A stretch of DNA of 64,000 nt from Siphonodentalium dalli (GCA_032622095.1 CP136069.1:36616194-36680193); one strand, 5' to 3'. Shown: positions 1 through 12,785, counted from the first letter of the stretch. The notes: generated from the sequence alone by a model not told the origin. Translations and numbers: made by a program.

Positions 1-836
1 ATACATAAGCATAGCTCTACCCGTTTCCGAGATCTTGTCTGCGCATGCGCGAAGCTGGCGTCGCACGGGCTCGGCGACCAGATAAAATTCGTATCCGTGG
101 CAAGATACATTCACATACCAAATTTCAAGTCGATAGCTCCACCCGTTTCCGAGATCTGGTCTGAAAACCAATGAGCCCGACGTTGTCCGGGCTATGTCCG
201 GGCTATTCAAAAACCAAATTTCAAGTCGATAGCTCCACCCGTTTCCGAGATCTGGTCTGAAAACCAATGAGCCCGAAGTTGTCCGGGCTATTCAAAAACC
301 AAATTTCAAGTCGATACCTCCACCCATTTCCGAGATCTCGTCTGCGCATGCGCGAAGCTGGCGTCGCACGGGCTCGGCGACCCGATAAAATTCGTATCCG
401 GTGCAAGATACATTCACATATCCAAATTTCAAGTCGATAGCTCCACCCGTTTCCGACATCTCGTCTGCGCATGCGCGAAGCTGGCGTCGCACGGGCTCGG
501 CGACCCGATAAAATTCGTATCCGGGGCAAGATACATTCACATAGCAAATTTCAAGTCGATAGCTCCACCCGTTTCCGAGATCTCGTCTGCGCATGCGCGA
601 AGCGGGCTCGCCAATACGACAACGTCCACCGCCTGGTCAGAATACACACACGTACCAAGTTTCGTCCCGATCTGTCGAGAATCGTAGATTTGTATAAATG
701 ACAGACAGACAAACAAACATACATACAGACAAACAGAGGTCTTCAAAATATATATGAGACTAGCCGATGAGCCCGACGTTGTCCGGGCTATTCAAAAACC
801 AAATTTCAAGTCGATAGCTCCACACGTTTCCGAGAT

Positions 837-1235
837 ATATATATATTGCCCAATGTCATTTGCGGATACCTCGGCCGGTGATGAGTTAACGCGACAACGG
901 TCGGTTAAGAGTTAAACGCGATCACGTCACGATCTCTCGACGGCGTAATATATTTACGGAATGTTTTTCGATCACTGAAGCATGGTCCTGCGTTCTTCCC
1001 GATAATTAAGGTCGAAACTTTAAACGGACACAGGCGTGTGATAAATCGTTGGAAAGAGGAAGCGCCACAGATTCTAACCGTGCAAATTATATGACTGGCA
1101 ATTTATTATTAGCGCTATGTCGAATCGATTTGTGAGCACCGAACTGAAATATATTAGCGCAAAACGGCGTAAAAACAGATTTGACCTCGGCACGTGAAAA
1201 GTTGATCTCGGATCTGAAATCTGATGAGCTCATAT
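837..1235. other. unique segment inside the second family A copy
   Basis: About 400 bp with no match to the 122-bp core, lying between a truncated core unit and the conserved block of this copy. It starts after a short TA run. No coding potential is seen. It may be captured host DNA or an older insertion; the sequence does not decide. Confidence 0.4.
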
Positions 1236-2043
1236 TGACCGCCTGGTCAAACTACACACACGTACCAAGTTTCGTCCCGATCGGTCGAGAATCTTCAGAG
1301 ATCTGGTCTGCGCATGCGCGAAGCTGGCGTCGCACGGGCTCGGCGACCCGATCAAATTCGTATCCGGGCAAGATACATTCACATACCAAATTTCAAGTCG
1401 ATAGCTCCTCCCGTTTCCGAGATCTCGTGTGCGCATGCGCGAAACTGGCGCCGCACGGGCTCGCCAATACGACTACGTCCACTGCCTGGTCAAACTACAC
1501 ACACGTACCAAGTTTCGTCCCGATCGGTCGAGAATCGTAGATTTGTATCAATGACAGACAAACATACATACAAACATACAAACAAACAGAGGTCTTCAAA
1601 ATATATATGAGACTAGCCAATGAGCCCGACGTTGTCCGGGCTATTCAAAAACCAAATTTCAAGTCGATAGCTCCACCCGTTTCCGAGATCTGGTCTGCGC
1701 ATGCGCGAAGCTGGAGTCGCACGGGCTCGGCGACCCGATAAAATTCGTATCCGTGGCAAGATACATTGACATACCAAATTTCAAGTCGATAGGTCCACCC
1801 GTTTCCGAGATCTGGTCTGCGCATGCGCGAAACTGGCGTCGCACGGGATCGGCGACCCGATAAAATTCGTATCCGGGGCAAGATACATTCGCATAGCTCT
1901 ACCCGTTTCCGAGATCTCGTCTGCGCATGCGCGAAGCTGGCGTCGCACGGGCTCGGTGACCCGATAAAATTCTTATCCGGGGTAAGATACATTCACATAG
2001 CAAATTTCAAGTCGATAGCTCCACCCGTTTCCGAGATCTGGTC

Positions 2044-2165
2044 TGCGCATGCGCGAAGCTGGCGTCACACGGGCTCGGCGACCCGATAAAATTCGAATCC
2101 GTGGCAAGATACATTCACATACCAAATTTCAAGTCGATAGGTCCACCCGTTTCCGAGATCTGGTC
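2044..2165 (-). repeat. 122-bp core repeat of family A (representative unit)
   Basis: Consecutive copies of the marker GCGCATGCGCGAAGCTGGCG are 122 bp apart (for example 2044 to 2166, and 29648, 29770, 29892). Some units have lost about 17 bp and are 105 bp long. Because 122 is not a multiple of three, successive units are read in different frames, which gives the spurious open frames. Confidence 0.85.
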
Positions 2166-2275
2166 TGCGCATGCGCGAAGCTGGCGTCGCACGGGCTCGG
2201 CGACCCGATAAAATTCGTATCCGGGGCAAGATACATTCGCATAGCTCTACCCGTTTCCGAGATCTGGTCTGCGCA

Positions 2276-2289
2276 TGCGCGAAGCTGGC
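2276..2289. promoter_or_regulatory. NRF-1-type palindromic site (one of more than 30)
   Basis: TGCGCATGCGCG fits the consensus YGCGCAYGCGCR bound by NRF-1 and its invertebrate relatives (sea urchin P3A2, fly Ewg). It recurs once per core unit through 1-5681 and 29507-30733, for example near 1310, 1431, 1818, 2044, 2393, 3883, 4548, 5118, 29770 and 30561. Binding is inferred from the motif only. Confidence 0.5.
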
Positions 2290-5200
2290 GTCGCACGGGC
2301 TCGGCGACCCGATAAAATTCGTATCCGGGGCAAGATACATTCACATACCAAATTTCAAGTCGATAGATCCACCCGTTTCCGAGATCTCGTCTGCGCATGC
2401 GCGAAGCTGGCGTCGCACGGGCTCGGCGACCCGATAAAATTCGTATCCGGGGCAAGATACATTCACATAGCAAATTTCAAGTCGATAGCTCCACCCGTTT
2501 CCGAGATCTCGTATGCGCATGCGCTGCAAGGGCGCCACACGGGCTCGCCAATACGACAACGTCCACCGCCTGGTCAAACTACACACACGTACCAAGTTTC
2601 GTCCCGATCGGTCGAGAATCGTAGATTTGTATCAATGACAGACAAACATACATACAAACAGACAAACAAACAGAGGTCTTCAAAATATATATGAGACTAG
2701 CCGATGAGCCCAACGTTGTCCGGGCTATTCAAAAACCAAATTTCAAGTCGATGGCTCAACCCGTTTCCGAGATCTGGTCTGCGCATGCGCGAAGCTGGCG
2801 TCGCACGGGCTCGGCGACCCGATAAAATTCGTATTTGGGGCAAGATACATTCACATAGCAAATTTCAAGTCGATAGCTCCACCCTTCTCCGAGATCTCGT
2901 CTGCGCATGCGCTGCACGGGCGCCGCACGGGCACGCCAATACGACAACGACGACCACCTGGTCAAACTACACACACGTACCAAGTTTAGTCCCGATCGGT
3001 CGAGAATCGTAGATTTGTATAAATGACATACAGACAGACAGACAGACAGACAGACATGCATGTATATGAGACTAGCCGATGAGCCCGACGTTGTCCGGGC
3101 TATTCAAAAACCAATTCGTATCCGGGGCAAGATACATTCACATAGCAAATTTCAAGTCGATAGCTCCACCCATTTCCGAGATCTCGTCTGCGCATGCGCG
3201 AATCTTGCGTCGCACGGGCTCTGCGACCCGATAAAATTCGTATCAGGGGCAAGATACATTCACATAGCAAATTTCAAGTCGATAGCTCCACCCGTTTCCG
3301 AGATCTCGTCTGCGCATGCGCGAAGCGGGCGCCGCACGGGCTCGCCATTACGACAACATTCACCGCCTGGTCAAACTACACACACGTACCAAGTTTCGTC
3401 CCGATCGGTCTTCAAGTCGATAGCTCCACCCGTTTCCGAGATCTCGTCTGTGCATGCGCGAAGCTGGCGCCACACAGGCTCGGCGACCCGATAAAATTCG
3501 TATCCGGGGCAAGATACATTCACGTACCAAATTTCAAGTCGATAGCTCCACCCGTTTCCGAGATCTCGTCTGCGCATGCGCGAACCGGGCGCCGCACGAT
3601 CTCGCCAATACGACAACGTCCACCGCCTGGTCAAACTACACACACGTACCAAGTTTGGTCCCGATCGGTCGAGAATCGTAGATTTGTATAAATGACAAAC
3701 ATACAGACAAACATACAGAGAAACAGACAGAGGTCTTCAAAATATATATGAGACTAGCCGATGAGCCCGACGTTGTCCGGGCTATTCGACCCGATAAAAT
3801 TCGTATCCGGGGCAAGATACATTCACATACCAAATTTCAAGTCGATAGCTCCACCCGTTTCCGAGATCTCGTCTGCGCATGCGCGAAGCTGGCGTCGCAC
3901 GGGCTCGGCGACCCCCCGATAAAATTCGTATCCGGGGCAAGATACATTCACACCCCAAATTTCAAGTCGATAGCTCCACCCGTTTCCGAGATCTGGTCTG
4001 CGCATGCGCGAAGCTGGCGTCGCACGGGCTCGGCGACCCGATACAATTTGTACCCGGCGCAAGATACATTCACATAGCAAATTTCAAGTCGATAGCTCCA
4101 CCCGTTCCCGAGATTTCGTCTGCGCATGCGCGAAGCGGGCGCCGCACGGGCTCGCCGATACGACAACGTCCACCGCCTGGTCAGACTACACACACGTACC
4201 AAGTTTCGTCCCGATCGGTCGAGAATCGTAGATTTGTATTAATGACAAACAAACAAACAAACAAACATACATACAGACAGAGGTCTTCAAAATATATATG
4301 AGACTAGCCGATGAGCCCGACGTTGTCCGGGCTATTCGACCCGATAAAATTCGTATCCGGGGCAAGATACATTCACATACCAAATTTCAAGTCGATAGCT
4401 CCACCCGTTTCCGAGATCTCGTCTGCGCATGCGCGAAGCTGGCGTCGCACGGGCTCGGCGACCCGATACAATTTGTACCCGGCGCAAGATACATTCACAT
4501 AGCAAATTTCAAGTCGATAGCTCCACCCGTTCCCGAGATCTCGTCTGCGCATGCGCGAAGCGGGCGCCGCACGGGCTCGCCAATACGACAACGTTCACCG
4601 CCTGATCAAACTACACACACGTACCAAGTTTCGTCCCGATCGGTCGAGAATCGTAGATTTGTATTAATGACAAACAAACAAACAAACAAACAAACATACA
4701 TACAGACAGAGGTCTTCAAAATATATATGAGACTAGCCGATGAGCCCGACGTTGTCCGGGCTATTCAAAAACCAAATTTCAAGTCGATAGCTCTACCCAG
4801 CCCGACGTTGTCCGGGCTATTCAAAAACCAAATTCCAAGTCGATAGCTCTACCCGTTTCCGAGATCCGGTCTGCGCATGCGCGAAGCTGGCGTCGCACGG
4901 GCTCGGCTACCCGAGAAAATTCGTATCCGGGGCAAGATACATTCACATACCAAATTTCAAGTCGATAGCTCCACCCGTTTCCGAGATCCCGTCTGCGCAT
5001 GCGCGCGAACCTGGCGTCGCACGGGCTCGGCGACCCGATAAAATTCGTATCCGGGGCAAGATACATTCACATACCAAATTTCAAGTCGATAGCTCCACCC
5101 GTTTCCGAGATCTCGTCTGCGCATGCGCGAAGCGGGCGCCGCACGGGCTCGCCAATACGACAACGTCCACCGCCTGGTCAAACTACACACACGTACCAAG

Positions 5201-5300
5201 TTTGGTCCCGATCGGTCGAGAATCGTAGATTTGTATAAATGACAAACATACATACAGACAAACATACAAACAGACAGAGGTCTTCAAAATATATATGAGA

Positions 5301-5681
5301 TATATATATTTTGAAGACCTCTGTTTGCCTGTATGTCTGTCTGTCTGTATGTCATTTATACAAATCTACGATTCTCGACCGATCGGGACGAAACTTGGTA
5401 CGTGTGTGTAGTTTGACCAGGCGGTCGACGTTGTCGTATTGGCGAGCCCGTGTGGCGCCCGCTTCGCGCATGCGCAGACGAGATCTCGGAAACGGGTGGA
5501 GCTATCGACTTTAAATTTGCTATGTGAATGTATCTTGCCCCGGATACGAATTTTATCGGGTCGCCGAGCCCGTGGGACGCGAGCTTCGCGCATGCGCAGA
5601 CCAGGTATCGGAAACGTGTAGAGCTATCGACTTGAAATTTGGTTTTTGAATAGCCCGGACAGCATCGGGCTCATCGGCTAG
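5301..5681 (+). mobile_element. Helitron-like family A, single inverted copy
   Basis: The same element in the opposite orientation: microsatellite, conserved block, two core units, hairpin and CTAG at 5678-5681, followed by T. Its 5' end abuts the 5' end of the array, and the usual TCTCA start is replaced by TATATA, so the junction is 5'-to-5'. Confidence 0.75.
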
Positions 5682-5684
5682 TAT

Positions 5685-5765
<81 letters not shown>

Positions 5766-5766
5766 C
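5682..5766. repeat. (TA)n microsatellite
   Basis: About 80 bp of nearly pure TA directly after the inverted family A copy. Confidence 0.95.
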
Positions 5767-6333
5767 TATATATATAAATATAAGAATGCATTGAAAGCAT
5801 GGCTTAAAAAAAAAATTATAATGTAACAAGGCCTTTCACTGCTGATATTCAGGTTACATAATTATAATATGTAATGAACATTAACGTCACTTCCGAATTT
5901 TGGTTTGATTGTGACGTCACTTCCCTGGATATTTATTCCAGTGATGTTTTTAAGTTTATTCTGCATTTAATTTCGGACGAAGTTCTTTTTGTAAACATTG
6001 TTTCCGTCTGTATTCTTTTCAATGTGTCCATCGATAGCATTTTGTACAAGGAGAACACTTTGAATGAGAAACCACCACAAACTTCAAGATGCTCGCTGAG
6101 GTCAATTTGTCTCAGCTCTGGTTGTCTGATTTGTTGGCATTACCAAAGGGAACTACTCGTCATTGAGTATTTAGAATAGAAAATGTGAGAGATTAACCAA
6201 AAGCAGTCAAATCAGTCAAAGCAGTCAAATCCAGGGACATGTGTGCCAAAGATTTAAACTGACAGGAGAGTATCAAAAACGTCACAATATACACACACAC
6301 ATAAAAAAAACAACAAATACAACTACCATATAT
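5767..6333. other. gene-less stretch
   Basis: AT-rich DNA; the one open frame of about 100 codons has no recognisable domain and low-complexity composition. Nothing else seen. Confidence 0.5.
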
Positions 6334-6458
6334 GCAATCAACGTCGTTTTCGATGCATCTGTCGGCGTATAGAAGTGAAGCGAAATTATACAAAGTATGT
6401 AGTTCGGCATCCGACACTTCTATACGCCGACAGATGCATCGAAAACGACGTTGATTGC
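6334..6458. repeat. perfect 44-bp inverted repeat with 37-bp loop
   Basis: Arms 6334-6377 and 6415-6458 are exactly complementary. They start GCAATCAACGTCG and contain several CpG. The identity suggests a recent short foldback element or a selected hairpin. Confidence 0.85.
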
Positions 6459-7577
6459 TTATAATTACGACAATCCGCATATTAGTTGGTGATTAAACAA
6501 GTTCTTTTTAAAGAAACTATATTAAAAACACTAAAATGGTAAAACTACCCAAGTGATATTTGTGTCTGGACTCAGCTGCTCTTTTAACCGAAATGGGAAT
6601 TTGGGTCGAGAATAAATTGGGCGACCGACCGGAAGTTCGAGATGAACACACACAATTCGATCGCTGTTTCCGACATTCCAACTACACAAAAGCAAGAGAC
6701 CACACCCGTAATTTGGGCCGTCAACTATTAAACTGTACTTGCTGGTGTAAATTTCACTTATTTAAAACGATTCTAGAACATGTATTGTCATAAAGGCAAT
6801 CCGATTCGATAGAAATTCCGAAGCGGTGTTCACAAACTTCGCCACCGAATTTGTGGTCTCCGGCGACTCGAAAAGTAAACAATCGCCACAAAGGTGCATT
6901 CTATGCTCTCGTGACCACTGCCATGTCATATTAGTATTGGCACGAAGCTGGATAAATGCTAATACTAATGGTGGAATAGTTATTTAATACATTCTTTTAT
7001 CCCCAAATAAATTAATGTACTATTTTGCTGTTTAATCGGCGATCATTTTTCGCTGAGATTTGGCGTCTTGTGTTACCACTAGAAACGGAAGTGATTTCTT
7101 GCGATTTGATTGGTGGACAAAATAAAATTCCGGGTAAATTCGCCCCATGGATATTCGACTTGGTTTGCGAACTTTTTAAGGTATCACTACCCCCAGTGAT
7201 GCGGGAAACGACACTTCCCTCCACTCATAGATATTGTCGCTACCAAGCGTATCTAAGGACCTTGACCAATCAAATGCACGAATTTTAGTCAAAGCGAAAG
7301 TAGTTGTAATTATATATGTAGTAAATAAGACAGTACTGCTACCAGATATTAAACAAATATTTGGCACTTACATAACAACCAAATCTTGACTTTTTGCACA
7401 CGTAAAGACATATTAACACTCCGTTAATTTCCATAAATTATATTATATCCTGATTTAAGTAGAACTCAATATGAAATGTTATGATGAGAAATCCACATTT
7501 TATGGTTCAAAAACTTTTATTTATTTCAGTTTTTCAAAGTGATTTTATGAGCTGTGAATCAATTACACCAAGCAATT
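6459..7577. other. gene-less stretch
   Basis: Contains open frames of about 77 and 87 codons on the plus strand (6560-6793, 7025-7288). Neither has a domain I recognise, and no convincing splice sites were found. Treated as non-coding. Confidence 0.4.
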
Positions 7578-7857
7578 CAACAGCTGTCTTTGAAATAGTG
7601 TGCTTGTCATTTGCAGAATGAGGTCCCCAGCGGGTGAATTTAGTGATGCTACCCCGCATAGCGGGCTAGCATCACAAAATTCACCCTCTGTGGACCTCAT
7701 TCTGCTTACACCTCAGTAGAATGAGGTTCCCATAGGGTGAATTTGGTGATGCTAGCCCGCTATGCGGGGTAGCATCACTAAATTCACCCTCTGGGGACCT
7801 CATTCTGCAAATGACAGACACACCATTTCAAGGCTTGTTCAACAGCTGTCTTTGACA
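7578..7857. mobile_element. nested double-hairpin palindrome flanked by direct repeats
   Basis: The whole of 7593-7829 is an inverted repeat. Each half is itself a hairpin (7613-7705 and 7718-7806) whose stems begin AGAATGAGGT. The 16-base direct repeat CAACAGCTGTCTTTGA lies on both sides (7578-7593 and 7840-7855). The right one is separated from the inverted repeat by about ten bases, so it is not a clean target duplication. No coding capacity. Confidence 0.75.
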
Positions 7858-7985
7858 CTCAATAGTGTCACACATGATGAGATTCCCTCAACCAGCCAAG
7901 CATATAAATTATCCTGCCTGGTCCAAATCACAATGATGATTCATTAATATAATATGTATAATAACTCAGCTGTGTGATACATAGA

Positions 7986-8137
7986 TAGAACCACATAAGT
8001 GTCTGTATTTTGACGAAATTATCGCACGAGATTTGTTGGCGGAGCGATACATCGAGTGTCCCGCACGAGAAGTATCGCGTTCCGCCAACAAATCGAGTGC
8101 GATAATTAGTCAAAATCCAGACACTCATGCGGTTCTA
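7986..8137. mobile_element. short MITE with about 67-bp terminal inverted repeats
   Basis: The left end TAGAACCACATAAGTGTCTG matches the right end read backwards (TAGAACCGCATGAGTGTCTG). Pairing continues through TTTGTTGGCGGA to a loop of about 20 bp. 152 bp, non-coding. Confidence 0.75.
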
Positions 8138-8812
8138 TATTTATTACATATCACCGTATCATAGTAAGTTGACTCACAATCGTACATCTCTGGTACAGAA
8201 TATGTTAATTTAATTGAGTTTTAACGGCATTTTAGGGTTAACGCAACAATCAGACAGGGAGCCCGTCTATCCGCGAGTGACCTTGACCCATCTTTAATGA
8301 TGCGTTTGAAATTAAATTCTGTGCCTCGACAAACATATTCTTGAAATGAAACTACTTGAATGAATCTTCTCATCGATTGATCGCTAATTGTCTCTGTATT
8401 ATCGTGATTGAGAAAGTAAAAATAGTAGCGGCGAGAACCAGTCTAACAACACTGAATGAAATAGTTCCGTCGCAGATTGCACTAGTGCGATTCTGAGAAT
8501 AATCACATGCCTGGAAACTCGTGCGATCATGCGAATTACGTTGATAGATATGTAATAAATACGTATCTGGTTATGCCATTTCCAAATTCTATCACTCACT
8601 TCAAAAACATGAGAATGTAATCATGCTGTGTTGTGTGATGTTCTTCACAGAGAACATCCCAGTCAGAATTTACTTTTTTTTGGAAAGTTCTCAACGGACC
8701 CAGGGTGTATGTGTGTACAACGTAAGATTTCAGTTATGAACAAAGTATCATATATTTCCTATGTTTGTCGCAGTTAAAGTTAATCTTCTCTGCTATATAT
8801 TTTGAGACTTCC
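8138..8812. other. gene-less stretch
   Basis: No gene, repeat or hairpin supported. Confidence 0.4.
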
Positions 8813-9110
8813 GTATATACATGTACATGTATGTACTTTATAGAATCGAAAACGGCTGGACAGATTGAGCTCAAACTTCCTATCTAAGGGTAAATCCCAC
8901 GTACAATGTCGTCGTCGCGTTTCGGAGAAGCTCCTAGCACCAATTCTCCACTCTCAGTCTAAAAATTTGACACTGTGTGGTTATTCCGTATATATGTACT
9001 TTATAGAATCGAAAACGGCTGGACAGATTGAGCTCAAACGTCCTATCTAATGGTAAAATCCCACGTACAATGTCGTCGTCGTGTTTTGGAAAACAAAAGT
9101 TGGCACTGTG
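8813..9110. repeat. two tandem copies of a ~175-bp repeat
   Basis: The block beginning TACTTTATAGAATCGAAAAC occurs near 8833 and again near 8996, followed in both by CGGCTGGACAGATTGAGCTC and by ACGTACAATGTCGTCGTCG. The second copy is shorter. It may be the core of a decayed Helitron-like element, but no ends were found. Confidence 0.6.
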
Positions 9111-12100
9111 GGCTTAATCGCGTTGATAGTTAAAGAGCGTTCGTATCCGCAGTGTCGTTGATAAAGAGCGTATGCGTGTAATGTGATTCTTACGTCTGGG
9201 TCCACACGTGAGCGTGACTGTATCCAGACATGAGTGTGTTGTGTGATTCTTACGTACTTAGGGCTTCCTAGGAACGGGGGAGATTTTCATCGGGTCAGTT
9301 TTTCCGCCCGATGTGATCTTCATCTTGAAACGGGTACCCACAAATGACCTTGACACGGGTAACTGCATATGACCTTGGGTGATATTTCGGGCATCAGCGG
9401 TGGCAGCGACGTATACGGGGTTACCTTGAAAAACAAAAATTAATGGATCTACCAAAGCCATGGGACGAATCTGGCGGCTAATCTGCTAGTTACTATATAA
9501 AGGCACAAATCGGTGTTTTAGCCAGTTCTGTGAAGTTTGTGTCACTGTATACTCTATTTATAAATTTACATTCTCACCACGAAATCATCCTGGTGTGTAT
9601 TTGGTCGCAATGGCGTGTATTTTCGTCTCTACGCCAATTATCGTAGTTAAAATGGCGTTCATCTGTTTGTTGATGAGGATTTGTGTTGTGTAACCGTTGA
9701 CAAGTATATATTCATGTATCTTTACATATGAGAGGCAAATTACTATTGTCACGGTGGCGCTGCAGGCAATAAATAAATAACCGGAGAAGCAGTATAACAA
9801 CATAGATATGCAATCACGGCTTATCGCAAACCTGTAGTAGATATTTAATGTCAACAGAAAATTAGCTACGGATTTGTATATTATGGTTTCAAATTGCAAT
9901 CTGAGTTATTCGGCGAGACAGTTCTGTATAATATATATATAATACAACAGCATATACATACGTAATATTACTATGATACAGGAAACGAATATTTTTTTCA
10001 AACAATAATCAAATTTTGAACTTTTCTAAGTTATTTATGTCAACGGCGTTCATTGATGTATTACAACGGAATGTGCCCTAAAATTGCTCCTGAGATTGTC
10101 TGCAAATAGTCCACATTAGTCATCAGACGGTCGGTCTTTTTGGAAAGCCCACGATAATCCTAACGGATGTACGTCTCTAGATGTGTCCATTAATTTCATT
10201 TCTACAACGACGCGGCATTCCCAACATGACGTAATAAACCATTTCCAAATATGGAGTGCATTCCTGGCTTAGAAAATGTTTGTGAGAATCGTATTATTTA
10301 GAAATAGTTATATTTACAACAAGATGCGAAAAAATAATCAGTCATGAATATCGTTGACTGATAAAACTCGCAGATGATGTCTCCTATCCTGCGACGAGTT
10401 AAACGAGTTATGGATATATATCGCCTGTATTCAGTTTCCAACAATAGTTGAGTTTGACAATGTGTGGGAAACTTGTCAAAACGTCATTGACCTCTGGTAT
10501 GTGAAGTGATCTGTCATAAACCACTGAAATTGCGCATAGTCTGCAGCACTGTCCAATGAAATGGAGGGAATCCCATCAATTCAGTAACTGATTATGAATT
10601 AGATATCCAAAGACGTAAATATTGTAAAATTTTCGTCGGCTTTTTAAAGAGTCTGTCAGACTCACTGCCAGATCATTTTGACAGATTCCTACTGGATGGT
10701 CCTGACCATGCCAATACTCGGTCGCGGTATATATATCGCGATCGAGTATTGGCATGGGCATGGTCTATAACGTCCGCAGCTATATTTTGCGTAATAACTC
10801 ACAAAACCAAACAAAGATGAAATCAGATATACTTCCATAGTATCGAAATCCAATGGGTTTACATGTGTGAATATTGTGTGTTCCTTTTCACGTGGAAGTA
10901 AACTTGTGCTGCCTGATCTTCTGTTAGGCTTGAATTCACATTTCGACAGAAAATAAAATCTCATCCTTCGCCGTATTTAGACGGCGGTCGGATAATATTG
11001 TTTTCCAGACACGCTTCTCATTGGATAGAGGCTACACAGAGTCGTTAGCGTCTCTGTAATATAGAGTTAACTGCAAGAGAGAGATAACGCTCTAAAACTT
11101 GGAAAATGACACTAATGGTGCCCGTATATACCATCAAACAAATTCCCGGTCAGAATAAACAACATTTCGGTTCTGGAATTTCCCAAAAGCCTCGACCTTC
11201 CCCGAAGTCGACGATCGTTCTCCGTTGGACAGGTTTTTTATTATAGCAGTGGCCTACATACTGTACAACTATGAACCTGCTCATGCATTAGCTTTTCTCC
11301 TTGATTAGCCTGTTTGGATGTCGCGGGGAAAAGAGAGGGTTTGGTTACTACAATGGTTAGAGAAATACATATTACTCGTTAACGTTCTATGCTATCAGGA
11401 GAAACTCGTCCACCCTAACACTTAGAAAATCACACTATAAAGTTGCGCTCGAATACTGCTAACCGCATCCCTCGTCTGAATTTAAAAATTACGATATTTA
11501 CAATTTTTTCCCCGTTACAAGTTTCGGCGGAATTTGCCAACGCTTCGATCTACCCTGAAGCGCGCTGTCAGTTTAGCGCGTTAGATTATACATATTTTAT
11601 TGAAATAATGATATCACAAAGGAATCGGAGCACAAGTTTTAGCACTTAGTCATTGCTCCTTCCCACGGGTTGCTTTTATGGTAGAGCGGCCAACATTTGG
11701 GGGCATTCCTACGTTATATCGAGTTACCTGCTCCAGCACTATCCTCCCTCCTTTATTAGCCCGTTTATATTTGGCGGGAAAAATCGGTGAATTTCGCCAC
11801 TGGAAAATAAACTTTTAGACGATCGATACCAGTCCGACTTATTGGATGCTGAACTTTCAGAGATCTTAAAACGATTTTTTTCAGATAAAGGGAGATAAAT
11901 CCGCGAGGAAAACGCGGACAATATTCCTTATGAGACCAAGGCATATTACTCCTTATACTTTCCGATATATATTGGTTGCAAAAGTATCCAGTATAATAAT
12001 AATCAACAAATATTCGTAAAAGGGCAATAATCGAGTAAAGAAATGTTGGGTCGAACTGCGGATACCCTCTATTTTCAGTAGTTTTCGGATGCCTACAGTC

Positions 12101-12785
12101 CTTAGAGATTTCGTGTTCCCATGTTGCCATTAGTTTTTTAGTATTTCAACATTAAACGGAAAACTACCACAATAGAAAACAATATACTCCATTGGTTACG
12201 CAGTGGAAGTATAATACGGTTCTATAGATTAATGTTAATGCTGCCAATAGCAAGGTTAGCATTTTGTAATTTTGCATCATAACTATTGTCCTATTCTTTT
12301 ATTTGACGTCAAACTTGGCAGGGTGCTGCGCAAACTCCATGCAGCGCCCTTTACATTATCACTGCTCTCAGCGAAGCAATGATAGATAACTATGTCTGGA
12401 GTTTGGGTGCTGCGATGCGACACACCACATTTAAATTCAAAGGATGCCTCTCTATTCTGCGGACAGACACTAATGGTCAATCATAGACGAGAGACGAGTT
12501 ATGTCACTTAGGTGTCTGTCAGCAAAGTGACATTCAAAGACGTAATAAGCACACACTGATAATATGAGAGACATGTGGTCCACACAAGTTCAACACCGTC
12601 TGTTCAGCTCATGCCACCAGATATGTAGCGTAACGTTTCACAATGGAAAGAATATACCTTTTAAATTCCAAGAAGAAATACAGAAGGACAGTCCAACCAA
12701 TTCGGTCGACAATGCGACAGTATGAGACTAACACCATTCGCCAATTTGTGCTGAAAACATCGGACAACGACGCGTATACTCTTGA
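9111..12785. other. gene-poor stretch with a hairpin and a degenerate duplication
   Basis: Holds a 50-bp palindrome at 10707-10756 (arms CATGCCAATACTCG and complement around a TA-rich centre) and a diverged tandem duplication of about 455 bp. In the duplication, ACCTGCTC...TTGATTAGCC near 11273 recurs as ACCTGCTC...TTTATTAGCC near 11727. The minus frame at 9585-9899 is hydrophobic but matches no family I recognise. Confidence 0.45.

Larger units (their letters stand above)
1..5300 (-). mobile_element. Helitron-like family A, head-to-tail array of eight copies
   Basis: Read on the minus strand, each copy starts TCTCATATATATTTTGAAGA, runs into a degenerate GTCT/GTTT microsatellite and a conserved block of about 70 bp. 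It then has one to several copies of a 122-bp core repeat and ends in a GCCCG...CGGGC hairpin, seven bases and CTAG. Copies meet exactly as CTAG|TCTC, with junctions at 759/760, 1612/1613, 2696/2697, 3071/3072, 3753/3754, 4303/4304 and 4732/4733. The first copy is cut by the window edge. TC start, hairpin plus CTAG end and lack of inverted termini are Helitron hallmarks; no Rep/helicase gene is present, so the element is non-autonomous. The many short open frames here come from the repeat having few stops and are not genes. Confidence 0.8.

Noticed and set aside
1-5600. Many overlapping open frames of 60-180 codons on both strands rich in Arg/Ala/His
   Set aside because: They are translations of the 122-bp repeat in successive frames (122 is not a multiple of 3), with both strands equally open. 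No start context or splice logic.
9494-9693. TATATAAA at 9494 and a 27-codon hydrophobic frame at 9610
   Set aside because: Too short, ends without a good splice donor, nothing downstream.
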